DNA of 7,926 bases from Actinomycetota bacterium (GTDB lineage Bacteria; Actinomycetota; Humimicrobiia; Humimicrobiales; Humimicrobiaceae). The first letter of the stretch is position 1, and the number at the start of each line of letters is the position of its first letter. Location of the stretch: assembly GCA_014360385.1 (NCBI GenBank), contig JACIXO010000051.1, positions 1-7,926 on the forward strand. The letters are read 5' to 3'. Below, one piece after another: positions 1-6,072 of this stretch. The translations under genes and the position numbers were made by a program. Under the pieces are notes generated by a model. That model ran no database searches, had not been told where the DNA came from, and worked only from the letters and a program-made list of their open reading frames with translations.

Positions 1-147
1 CCTTCACCTGGAGATGTATTTATAACCTGCGCAAATATTGAAAAGGCACAAAAATACTATGATTATAAACCCAAGGTAGGAATAAAAGAAGGATTAACCA
101 ATTTTATAAATTGGTATAAAGATCAGAAGGAAAAAGGGCATTTATAG
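1..147 (+). CDS. Sugar-nucleotide epimerase, C-terminal fragment (5' end outside window)
   Basis: Frame 1 is open from the first base to TAG at 145-147, giving 48 residues of a protein that begins upstream of the window. The visible part has the typical C-terminus of extended-SDR sugar-nucleotide epimerases: a PGDV motif, then ADI.KA-like (here ANIEKAQ), a GY.P-like element (here DYKPKVG), then EGL..F..WY near the end. In that family these residues close the substrate domain. The closest match I can recall is UDP-glucuronate / UDP-galacturonate 4-epimerase, but UDP-glucose 4-epimerase or a related dehydratase cannot be excluded because the nucleotide-binding and catalytic parts are missing. 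It points the same way as the glycosyltransferase that follows 158 nt later, and so supports reading the window as a glycan locus. The family is fairly secure; the substrate is not. Confidence 0.8.
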   Translation, partial: PSPGDVFITCANIEKAQKYYDYKPKVGIKEGLTNFINWYKDQKEKGHL

Positions 148-204
148 ACAAAATCAGGCCAGGATGTTAAACTTTTTCCAAAGTTATCTAGATCCAAGCA
201 AGAT

Positions 205-224
205 AAATTAATAAAAATTAATAA
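205..224. repeat. Perfect 10-bp tandem duplication
   Basis: AAATTAATAA occurs twice head to tail (205-214 and 215-224) in the gap between the epimerase fragment and the glycosyltransferase. It is AT-only, so part of the similarity may be compositional. No function is evident. Confidence 0.6.
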
Positions 225-275
225 ATCACCTGACCTTTATTTAGCCTTTTTTGAATGTTGAAATAGGAAATATTC

Positions 276-297
276 TATTAAGATGCTTATTAAGATG
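276..297. repeat. 10-bp direct repeat, period 12, just upstream of the glycosyltransferase
   Basis: TATTAAGATG lies at 276-285 and again at 288-297, ending 8 nt before the ATG at 306. The second copy contains AAGATG, the only purine-rich stretch near the start, so the repeat may overlap a weak ribosome binding site. It could also be slippage debris. Confidence 0.5.
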
Positions 298-305
298 TTA
301 TCAGA

Positions 306-1310
306 ATGACTAACAATCCAGATAGAGGCAATAATAGGAATAAATACAAGGATAAAAACAAAAATAATAATACTGAGATCTCCATTATAATTCCTATATA
401 TAATGAAGAAGAGAGTATAGATTTACTTTACTCTCAGTTAGACCAAACCCTTAGTAAATTGGGTCTCTCTTATGAAGTAATTTTAATTGACGATGGTAGC
501 ACTGACAACACATATACTAAACTTGTTGAGATACATAAAAGAAACTCGAACTACAAAATAATAAAACTAAGAAGAAACTTTGGCCAAACGGCTGCCATAT
601 CTGCGGGGTTTGACTATAGCCGTGGAAATATAATAATAACTCTTGACGCCGATCTCCAGAACGATCCAGGTGACATTCCAAAACTTATTGAAAAAATGAA
701 AGAGGGATATGATATTGTAAGTGGGTGGAGAAAAAATAGAAAAGATAAGTTTTTAACCAGAAGAATTCCTTCCATATTGGCAAACAAAATAATATCCCGA
801 ATTACTGGAGTTCACCTTCACGACTTTGGTTGCACCCTTAAAGCATATTCCAAAGACATAGTTAAAAACATAAGTCTTTACGGAGAAATGCATAGATACA
901 TTCCTGCAATAGCAAGCTCAGTAGGAGCGAAAATAACCGAAATTGAAGTAAGACATAATGAAAGGAAATTTGGAAAATCTAAATATGGCATTTCCAGAAC
1001 TATAAGAGTAATCTTGGATATAATTACTATAAAGTTTCTGTTAAGCTTCTCCACAAAACCAATGCAACTTTTTGGTCTGCTTGGGCTCGGTATGGGAGTA
1101 CTTGGCAGTATTGTAACCCTGTACCTTATCATATTGAGGGTTTTCTTTCAGCAAGAACTGGGTAATAGACCCTTATTCTTAATAGGAATATTCCTTGTGC
1201 TTATAGGTATACAATTTATATCTATGGGATTAATTGGCGAAATTAGCATAAGAACGTATCACGAAAGCTGTAATAAACCAATCTACTCAATAAAAGAAAT
1301 ACTTGATTAA
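306..1310 (+). CDS. Membrane-anchored family 2 glycosyltransferase (DPM1/ArnC/GtrB-like)
   Basis: This 334-aa protein is a GT-A fold transferase of the type that moves a sugar from a nucleotide donor to polyprenyl phosphate on the cytoplasmic face. Residues 25-37 carry the SIIIPIYNEE start of the fold, 61-69 the IDDGSTDNT donor-binding motif, and 112-122 the LDADLQNDPGD metal-binding motif. Residues 174-182 (FGCTLKAYS), 194-200 (EMHRYIP) and 220-228 (RKFGKSKYG) match the conserved downstream blocks of the DPM1/ArnC-like subgroup. Two hydrophobic helices at about 254-279 and 289-313 form the C-terminal membrane anchor usual in GtrB/ArnC relatives. The first 22 residues are an Asn/Lys-rich tail that the fold does not need. 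The ATG at 306 is kept because the next Met is residue 131 and an in-frame TAA lies at 291-293. The Shine-Dalgarno sequence is weak. Donor sugar unknown; family assignment strong. Confidence 0.93.
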   Translation: MTNNPDRGNNRNKYKDKNKNNNTEISIIIPIYNEEESIDLLYSQLDQTLSKLGLSYEVILIDDGSTDNTYTKLVEIHKRNSNYKIIKLRRNFGQTAAISAGFDYSRGNIIITLDADLQNDPGDIPKLIEKMKEGYDIVSGWRKNRKDKFLTRRIPSILANKIISRITGVHLHDFGCTLKAYSKDIVKNISLYGEMHRYIPAIASSVGAKITEIEVRHNERKFGKSKYGISRTIRVILDIITIKFLLSFSTKPMQLFGLLGLGMGVLGSIVTLYLIILRVFFQQELGNRPLFLIGIFLVLIGIQFISMGLIGEISIRTYHESCNKPIYSIKEILD

Positions 1311-1414
1311 AGCACTCAACTATTCATAACTTCATTTTATTCACGATTTTATCTAACTGGTTTTAATTAGAATAAGGACAAGCAACTCAACTGTAAAACT
1401 TTCGGAAACTCGTA

Positions 1415-1442
1415 CTTAAATAAGATATGCTTAAATAAGATA
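1415..1442. repeat. 13-bp direct repeat, period 15
   Basis: CTTAAATAAGATA occurs at 1415-1427 and 1430-1442 without mismatch, separated by TG. It sits in the 232-nt gap between the glycosyltransferase and the radical SAM gene. It could be a paired protein-binding site or a replication-slippage duplication; nothing in the sequence decides between these. Confidence 0.6.
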
Positions 1443-1484
1443 AAAAAGGATAAACAAGATTTAAGAGTAATTCTAACAATATAA

Positions 1485-1520
1485 TTTTACAATGATATAT
1501 TTATTTTATAATGATCTATT
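1485..1520. repeat. Imperfect 17-bp direct repeat, period 19, upstream of the radical SAM gene
   Basis: The 17-mer starting TTTTACAATGAT at 1485-1501 recurs at 1504-1520 with two mismatches. The second copy contains TATAAT (1507-1512), which could act as a -10 element for the gene starting at 1543, although no convincing -35 box is seen at the right distance. Confidence 0.5.
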
Positions 1521-1542
1521 ATATTAATTTTATATAAAAAAT

Positions 1543-2634
1543 ATGAAAAAAAATTATCATCTCCTTAATTTGATTAAAATCTATTTAAGCTATCTCTTTA
1601 AAAAAATAAACCTTAGCTACCTTCCCATCAAATTATGGATCGAGCTTACAAACCACTGCAACCTAAAATGCAACCTGTGCCCCAACCAAAAAATTCCCTC
1701 AAGTGACAAGGGCTACATGGACTGGGACACATTTAAAAAAATAATAGATGAGGCAGAGGGAAAAGTAAGAGACTTAAACCTATTCCACAGAGGAGAATCT
1801 TTTCTTCACCCAAGGCTTTTCGACATGATAGAATACGCAAGCTCTAAAGGATTTATTACCAAAATCCATACAAATGCAACTCTCATTACCCCAAAGAATA
1901 TAGAAAAAATCTTAGATTCCGGATTAAGCTATATCTCTTTTTCTTTTGATGGCTATTCAAAATCCACTTATGAAAAGAATAGAGGAGACTCTTCTTATGA
2001 GAAAACCTTGAATGGAATAATAGAATTCTTAAAAGCAAAAAAGGAAAAACACTGCACCAAACCATACACAGTTCTTCAAATAATGGAATATGATAATAAT
2101 CTCTCTAAAAGAGATTTTAAAATTCAAAGAAAGAATTTTATAAGAAAACTTAAATCATTACCTCTTGACAGATTTGTAGTAAGAACGCCACACAACTGGG
2201 GTGGCCTTATAACCCTTGAACAAAAATCGGAATATGAAAATGATACCGAAAAAGATAAGTACCAGGATAAAAAACTTAAACATAAAATACCTAAACCCAA
2301 ACTTGCCTGCACCTTTCCATGGTACGCGCTAGTTATTTTATATGATGGGACGGTTCTTCCCTGTCCTCAGGACTTTAATGCAAGGTTAACCATAGGGAAT
2401 ATCAAAAAACAAAGCCTTGAAGAGATTTTTAACGGAAAAAGTTTAAAAGAATTACGCTTCAAATTTAAAAATCGCGATATAGAAAATCTGAAACCATGTG
2501 TAAGTTGTGACAGAATTTACAGAAAGACTTTCCTTGGTTTGCCCACTGACTACTTGTTTAATTTCATAAGAGACAATATTCTTTTCTTAAAAATATTCTC
2601 TTTTACCCACATTTCTTGCCATCTTATTTACTAA
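1543..2634 (+). CDS. Radical SAM / SPASM-domain enzyme
   Basis: This is a 363-aa iron-sulfur enzyme expected to cleave S-adenosylmethionine and start radical chemistry in the cytoplasm. The SAM cluster motif is C39-x3-C43-x2-C46 within LTNHCNLKCNLCPN. The SAM-binding GE motif lies at G84-E85 in HRGESFLHP, with Ser where Pro is usual. Further TIM-barrel elements are at 108-115 (IHTNATLI) and 131-137 (ISFSFDG). A SPASM-type C-terminal region has C256, C274, C319 and C322, with YDGTVLPCPQD at 267-277 and IGNIKKQSLEEIF at 284-296; these cysteines would hold an auxiliary cluster. The N-terminus (about 7-30) and the tail (about 335-360) are hydrophobic and may touch the membrane. SPASM enzymes often modify peptides, but no peptide precursor gene is visible here and all neighbours are glycan genes, so a sugar or lipid-linked substrate is inferred. 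The ATG lacks a clear Shine-Dalgarno sequence; an in-frame stop at 1525-1527 bars an earlier start. Confidence 0.92.
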   Translation: MKKNYHLLNLIKIYLSYLFKKINLSYLPIKLWIELTNHCNLKCNLCPNQKIPSSDKGYMDWDTFKKIIDEAEGKVRDLNLFHRGESFLHPRLFDMIEYASSKGFITKIHTNATLITPKNIEKILDSGLSYISFSFDGYSKSTYEKNRGDSSYEKTLNGIIEFLKAKKEKHCTKPYTVLQIMEYDNNLSKRDFKIQRKNFIRKLKSLPLDRFVVRTPHNWGGLITLEQKSEYENDTEKDKYQDKKLKHKIPKPKLACTFPWYALVILYDGTVLPCPQDFNARLTIGNIKKQSLEEIFNGKSLKELRFKFKNRDIENLKPCVSCDRIYRKTFLGLPTDYLFNFIRDNILFLKIFSFTHISCHLIY

Positions 2635-2637
2635 TCA

Positions 2638-2659
2638 AGGTTCACTTTTATAGGAACCT
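2638..2659 (+). terminator. Weak hairpin after the radical SAM gene
   Basis: AGGTTC (2638-2643) pairs with GAACCT (2654-2659) around a 10-nt loop, starting 4 nt after the stop codon. There is no immediate T run; the first TTTT is about 14 nt further on. It may therefore be only a partial or inefficient terminator, or a 3'-end stabilising stem. Confidence 0.25.
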
Positions 2660-2725
2660 GTGTTAGTATATTTTAAAAACATGTAAATATAAGATAACAA
2701 ATATTAGACAGCTAATCTTTGAAGA

Positions 2726-2850
2726 GTAGAGTTTCCTCAGGTTTGTCTACTTAGTGTTTTATTCAAGCGAGAGCACGTACCTTACCAAAACAATCATACA
2801 GGCTATTTTAGCCTGCCAAAAATAATATCAAAAGTTCCGTAGAGTTTCCT
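2726..2850. repeat. Pair of 12-bp direct repeats upstream of the epimerase gene
   Basis: GTAGAGTTTCCT occurs exactly at 2726-2737 and again at 2839-2850, with start points 113 nt apart, in the 250-nt gap before the epimerase/dehydratase gene. The motif has mixed composition, so chance is a poorer explanation than for the AT-only repeats. The second copy ends 34 nt before the start codon. Two operator half-sites or remnants of a duplicated leader are both possible. Confidence 0.5.
2799..2815. other. Perfect 7-bp stem hairpin in the leader of the epimerase gene
   Basis: CAGGCTA (2799-2805) and TAGCCTG (2809-2815) are exact reverse complements around a TTT loop. The hairpin lies about 70 nt before the ATG at 2885. 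No T run follows on the plus strand (CCAAAAATAA), so it does not look like a plain terminator in that direction. It may be a 5' leader structure or an operator palindrome. On the minus strand it is followed only by a T-containing, not T-rich, stretch, and there is no minus-strand gene to terminate. Confidence 0.45.
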
Positions 2851-2884
2851 TACATAAAGTTTCTAATAAAGAAGAGGATAAAAT

Positions 2885-3871
2885 ATGAAGGTGCTCGTGA
2901 CCGGAGGAACTGGGTTTGTTGGGTATAATCTTATAAGCAAACTGGTCCAAAACAACGACCTGGAAATAAGAACAATTGCCCGCTCAGAAGAAAAGGCAGA
3001 AAAATTAAAAAAATTTAAAAATGTGGAGATTATTATTGGTGATCTCAAAGATAAAGACCTTATCTACAGAAGCGTAAAAAATATAGATAAAGTGTTTCAC
3101 ATTGCAGCTCTTTTCAGGGAGGCCAAATATCCTGACAGTGAATACTGGAAAGTAAATGTAGAAGCTACCAAAAACCTTCTTGAAGCTTCTCTCGAAAATG
3201 GTGTAAAAAGATTTATTCACTGCTCAACCATTGGAGTTGTCGAGGATGTAAAAAAGATACCTGCAAATGAGGAAACTCCCTACCAACCTAAAGACATATA
3301 TCAGGTAACCAAAACTGAAGGAGAAAAATTAGTACTTCGCTACTATAAAGAACATGGCCTAAACGTCACTATTATAAGACCTTGCGCAATATATGGACCT
3401 GGCGATATGAGGCTTTATAAAGTATTCAAGAATATAAAGAAGCGAAGATTTGTCATTATAGGAAACGGGAATACATACTATCATCCGGTATACATTGACA
3501 ACCTAATCCAGGGATTTATTCTTGCAAGCGAAAATGAAAAGGCAATTGGAGAAATATTTATTATAGGTGATGAGAAATATTATAAACTTATAGATTTTCT
3601 AAAGATCATAGCGGATGAGGTCGGAGCTCCTCTTCCTAAAATAAAAATTCCAGCAAAACCAGTGCAGATTCTAGCAACAATAGTAGAAAAAACTTTCATA
3701 GCATTTAAAAAAGAGCCACCTATATACAGAAGAAGAGTTGGCTTCTTTACAAACAGTAGAGCTTTTGATATATCAAAGGCAAAAAATATCTTAGGTTATA
3801 AACCCTTGATAGATTTTCCTACTGGTGTCCATCTTACAGCAGAATGGTACAGAGAAAATAAACTTTTATAA
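2885..3871 (+). CDS. NAD(P)-dependent epimerase/dehydratase (extended SDR)
   Basis: This 328-aa protein is a full-length extended short-chain dehydrogenase/reductase, a family that epimerises, reduces or dehydrates nucleotide sugars and some other substrates with bound NAD(P). The Rossmann glycine motif GGTGFVG is at 7-13, with a cofactor-specifying region around D53 (IGDLKD). Catalytic candidates are S114-T115 in the CSTIG block (113-117) and the Y139-x3-K143 pair. RPCAIYGPGD at 165-174 and HPVYIDNL at 200-207 are substrate-domain blocks. IFIIGDE at 224-230 and the C-terminal ILGYKP...AEWYREN also fit. The sequence has features shared with 3-beta-HSD/dihydroflavonol-reductase-like members, including the hopanoid-associated HpnA-type group, so the substrate may not be a common UDP-sugar. 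The start is supported by GAGG at 2874-2877, 7 nt before the ATG. It probably leads the transcript that includes the next two genes. Confidence 0.9.
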   Translation: MKVLVTGGTGFVGYNLISKLVQNNDLEIRTIARSEEKAEKLKKFKNVEIIIGDLKDKDLIYRSVKNIDKVFHIAALFREAKYPDSEYWKVNVEATKNLLEASLENGVKRFIHCSTIGVVEDVKKIPANEETPYQPKDIYQVTKTEGEKLVLRYYKEHGLNVTIIRPCAIYGPGDMRLYKVFKNIKKRRFVIIGNGNTYYHPVYIDNLIQGFILASENEKAIGEIFIIGDEKYYKLIDFLKIIADEVGAPLPKIKIPAKPVQILATIVEKTFIAFKKEPPIYRRRVGFFTNSRAFDISKAKNILGYKPLIDFPTGVHLTAEWYRENKLL

Positions 3872-3953
3872 ATTTACACCCATTTATAAACTTACAAACA
3901 AACATAATTTAGAAAAAGGTAAGAAAGGTTGAGCAGACAAAGCAAACCAGAAA

Positions 3954-3959
3954 GAAGGA
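3954..3959 (+). promoter_or_regulatory. Ribosome binding site that sets the acetyltransferase start
   Basis: GAAGGA at 3954-3959 is 5 nt before the ATG at 3965, an ideal spacing. The same frame is open back to a TTG at 3929, but the AAAGG preceding that codon directly abuts it, too close for initiation. The ATG is therefore preferred. Confidence 0.6.
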
Positions 3960-3964
3960 CAAAA

Positions 3965-4711
3965 ATGAAAGAGGAATACCAGCCTGAAATTCAGAAACAA
4001 CTTTTTAGAAAAGACAAATCAAAGTTTTCTAAATACATTGAATTATTCGTGGGCAAGAAAAGTATTTGGACCCTATTAAAGTATGAACTCATAACTCTTC
4101 TTTTCTCTAACATTCCTGGAGCTATTGGAATTCTCTTACGAAATATTTTCTTTCCATTTTTGTTTAAGAAAGTTGGAAAAAATGTAAGCTTTGGTAGAAA
4201 TTTAACGCTACGCCATCCACACAAAATCTCTATAGACAATGATGTAGTAATTGATGATAACTGCATGCTTGACGCAAAGGGAATAGATAACAATGGAATA
4301 TCAATACAGAGCGGAACTTTTATAGGGAGAAACTCAATCTTGACCTGTAAAAATGGAAATATAGTGATAGAAAAAAACGTTAATATAGGTTTTAATAGTG
4401 AAATATTCTCAGCAAGTAATGTAGTAATTGGAGAAAACACTCTAATAGCCGCCTACGTATACGTTATAGGAGGCGATCATAAATATAACCTTGCAGATAA
4501 GCCAATTTCAGAGCAGGGAAGGGTTTCAAAAGGTATCACTATTGGCAAAAACTGCTGGCTTGGAGCAAAAAGCTTAATACTTGACGGAGTAAATGTTGGA
4601 AATGATAGTATTATAGGGGCAGGTGCTGTAGTAAATCAGGATATCCCTCCATTTTCAATTGCAGTAGGAATCCCAGCAAGAGTTATAAAAGACAGAAGGA
4701 CCCAAGAATAG
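3965..4711 (+). CDS. Hexapeptide-repeat (LbH) acyltransferase, probably O-acetyltransferase
   Basis: From the ATG at 3965 this is a 248-aa protein of the WbbJ/maltose-acetyltransferase-like group, which transfers acetyl from acetyl-CoA to a sugar hydroxyl or amine. Residues from about 70 onward form hexapeptide repeats of the [LIV]-G-x-x-x-x type (for example IGRNS at 120, IGENT at 155, IGKNC at 193, VGNDS at 211). They end in the family's closing block GAGAVVNQDIPPFSIAVGIPARVIK (218-242). H172 in GGDHKYN is the likely catalytic histidine. The N-terminal portion (about 35-70) is hydrophobic and helical, including SNIPGAIGILLRNIFFPFLF-like sequence, suggesting attachment to the inner face of the membrane and a lipid-linked acceptor. 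An upstream TTG at 3929 would add 12 polar residues with no family support. It sits 93 nt after the epimerase and 38 nt before the next gene, so co-transcription is likely. Acceptor unknown. Confidence 0.9.
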   Translation: MKEEYQPEIQKQLFRKDKSKFSKYIELFVGKKSIWTLLKYELITLLFSNIPGAIGILLRNIFFPFLFKKVGKNVSFGRNLTLRHPHKISIDNDVVIDDNCMLDAKGIDNNGISIQSGTFIGRNSILTCKNGNIVIEKNVNIGFNSEIFSASNVVIGENTLIAAYVYVIGGDHKYNLADKPISEQGRVSKGITIGKNCWLGAKSLILDGVNVGNDSIIGAGAVVNQDIPPFSIAVGIPARVIKDRRTQE

Positions 4712-4749
4712 AAAGAATTAAGGATAGAGAAAAAGCTAAAAAAAATAAA

Positions 4750-5733
4750 ATGTCCAAAAGAGCGAGAAGCAAGATATTCTCAGCACTAAGGATATTAATA
4801 GCTCTTGGGTTATTAGCTTTTTTGATAAAAACTCAACTAAAAGATTTCTCAAAAGCAATCCAGATCATTAAGTCTGGAGATATTCCTCTTCTAATTCTAT
4901 CCTTCTCAATGCATTTTTTTGGTATCCTTATCACTACGATAAGGTGGAATATTCTTCTAAGGACACAAAAAATTATCTACTCCAATAGTTTTCTACTCTC
5001 CTCAATTCTCATAGGCTTTTTTTTTAATAACTTTCTTCCAACCTCTATAGGTGGAGATATTTACAGAATCTATGACACTTCCAAAGCCCAAAATAGCTCC
5101 GTGCCAAAGTCAACATCAGTTATTATCATCGAGCGTCTAATAGGAGTAGCCAGTGCTACCATCTACCTTGTAGCTGCACTTTTTTTAGGCTTTACCCAAA
5201 TCCAGGTAAATTCTATCGCTACTCCTATTATAATTTTGTTTGTAGTATCAACTTTACTGCTAATTGTTCTACTATTTCCTGAAAAATTTAAGCTGAATTT
5301 ATTACTTGATAAAATGAGGTTTCTTCACAGATTTAGTGATAAACTAAAGCAAATGTACGATACTTTTATAAGTTTCAAAAAATATAAAATAACAATGGTT
5401 GAAACTCTTTTTCTTAGTCTCGCTTTGCAGTTCTGTGTAATACTAAATTATTATTTTTGTGCCAGAGCTTTTGGAATCAACCTGGCTCTCATTAGCTTTT
5501 TATTCATAGTACCTGTCGTGGCTACCATCTCCATGATTCCCATATCTATAGGAGGAATAGGAGTCAGAGAAAATTCCCTCGTTTTCTTGATGGTCTCCTT
5601 AGGCGCGTCAAACCAAAAATCAGCCATTGTTTCTCTTGTTCTATTCTTGATGCTACTTATCCCAGGAATTGCAGGAGGAATAATTTACGCCGTAAGACCT
5701 TACATTGGGAGAAAAACTAAAACTTCAGAATAG
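4750..5733 (+). CDS. LPG_synthase_TM (AglD-like) polytopic membrane protein
   Basis: This 327-aa protein is mostly hydrophobic, with about eight membrane segments (near 11-27, 46-64, 81-98, 125-146, 155-176, 217-237, 247-268 and 290-316). It carries the family signatures of the transmembrane domain shared by MprF/LPG synthase, YbhN and archaeal AglD: R65-W66, the NNFLPTSIGGDIYRIYD block at 93-109, E128-R129, and the IPISIGGIGVREN block at 263-274. Members without the C-terminal lysyl-transferase domain, like this one, are commonly found in polysaccharide clusters. They are often annotated flippase-like; a biochemical role is established for few of them. Here a job in moving or handling a lipid-linked sugar is inferred from the neighbouring GT2 and acetyltransferase genes. 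The ATG has only a poor A-rich upstream region. It is the last gene before the terminator at 5810. Confidence 0.9.
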   Translation: MSKRARSKIFSALRILIALGLLAFLIKTQLKDFSKAIQIIKSGDIPLLILSFSMHFFGILITTIRWNILLRTQKIIYSNSFLLSSILIGFFFNNFLPTSIGGDIYRIYDTSKAQNSSVPKSTSVIIIERLIGVASATIYLVAALFLGFTQIQVNSIATPIIILFVVSTLLLIVLLFPEKFKLNLLLDKMRFLHRFSDKLKQMYDTFISFKKYKITMVETLFLSLALQFCVILNYYFCARAFGINLALISFLFIVPVVATISMIPISIGGIGVRENSLVFLMVSLGASNQKSAIVSLVLFLMLLIPGIAGGIIYAVRPYIGRKTKTSE

Positions 5734-5809
5734 TCAAAGCTACTGACCAGGCATTTAAAACTTTGGAAGCATTTCTAATTTCGTGATAAGGACAAAATAA
5801 CTCTTAAAA

Positions 5810-5836
5810 GGCTTAAGGCTTAAGCCAATAATTTTT
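5810..5836 (+). terminator. Rho-independent terminator candidate after the plus-strand cluster
   Basis: GGCTTA (5810-5815) pairs with TAAGCC (5821-5826) around a 5-nt loop, followed by AATAATTTTT. It is 77 nt after the stop of the membrane-protein gene, where an end of transcript is expected. The stem is short (6 bp, 3 G-C pairs), so efficiency may be moderate. Confidence 0.5.
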
Positions 5837-5941
5837 CCTATCCCGAAAAAAATGCTACTAAAACTTTAAAATATATAGCTAATCCAGCAGGGTTTAAACT
5901 ATAATATAGTAAAATAGGAAAAGAAATATAATTAGTTTTTA

Positions 5942-6050
5942 CTGAATAATTGACTAAAATTTAAAAATTTAAAAAAACTTATGCTCAATGAATTCAAATT
6001 TTTTAGAAGACAATGAATTATTCAGCATGAACTATTTAGAAGAATTCAAA
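5942..6050. repeat. Complex of short direct and inverted repeats
   Basis: CTGAATAATT at 5942-5951 is the exact reverse complement of AATTATTCAG at 6016-6025. CAATGAATT occurs at 5986-5994 and 6011-6019, TTTAGAAGA at 6002-6010 and 6035-6043, and GAATTCAAA at 5990-5998 and 6042-6050. The pattern looks like a diverged local duplication inside a long, loosely paired hairpin. Confidence 0.5.
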
Positions 6051-6072
6051 ATAAGAGACAGGGATAATTGCT

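Larger units (their letters stand above)
5734..6072. other. Gap of 339 nt without a confident gene
   Basis: This interval holds a probable terminator (5810-5836), a TATAAT hexamer at 5900-5905 with no good -35 partner, and a repeat-rich AT segment from about 5942 to 6050. A 35-codon ORF beginning with ATG at 5988 and ending at 6095 exists, but it lacks a ribosome binding site, overlaps the better 54-codon ORF, and its acidic peptide arises from the DNA repeats. I do not call it as a gene. Confidence 0.6.

Noticed and set aside
1543..2634. Radical SAM enzyme as HpnH (hopanoid biosynthesis), prompted by the HpnA-like SDR next door
   Set aside because: The N-terminal motif region and the presence of a SPASM cysteine set do not match HpnH as I know it, and no squalene-hopene cyclase or other hopanoid gene is present.
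3865..3890. 9-bp inverted repeat TTTATAAAT / ATTTATAAA at the end of the epimerase gene as a terminator
   Set aside because: The stem is entirely A-T, overlaps the stop codon and lacks a following T run. In such AT-rich DNA it is likely chance, and the next gene is close enough to be co-transcribed.
3929..3964. TTG start for the acetyltransferase, adding 12 residues
   Set aside because: The purine-rich stretch directly touches the TTG, while the ATG at 3965 has GAAGGA at ideal spacing. The extra residues are polar and have no family match.
3991..4440. 149-codon minus-strand ORF opposite the acetyltransferase
   Set aside because: It lies wholly inside a well-conserved hexapeptide-repeat gene. 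Its sequence has no recognisable domain and looks like the antisense shadow of that gene.
5900..5905. TATAAT as a promoter -10 for the small ORF
   Set aside because: No TTGACA-like box lies 16-18 nt upstream, and the start codon is more than 160 nt away. Such hexamers are common in AT-rich DNA.
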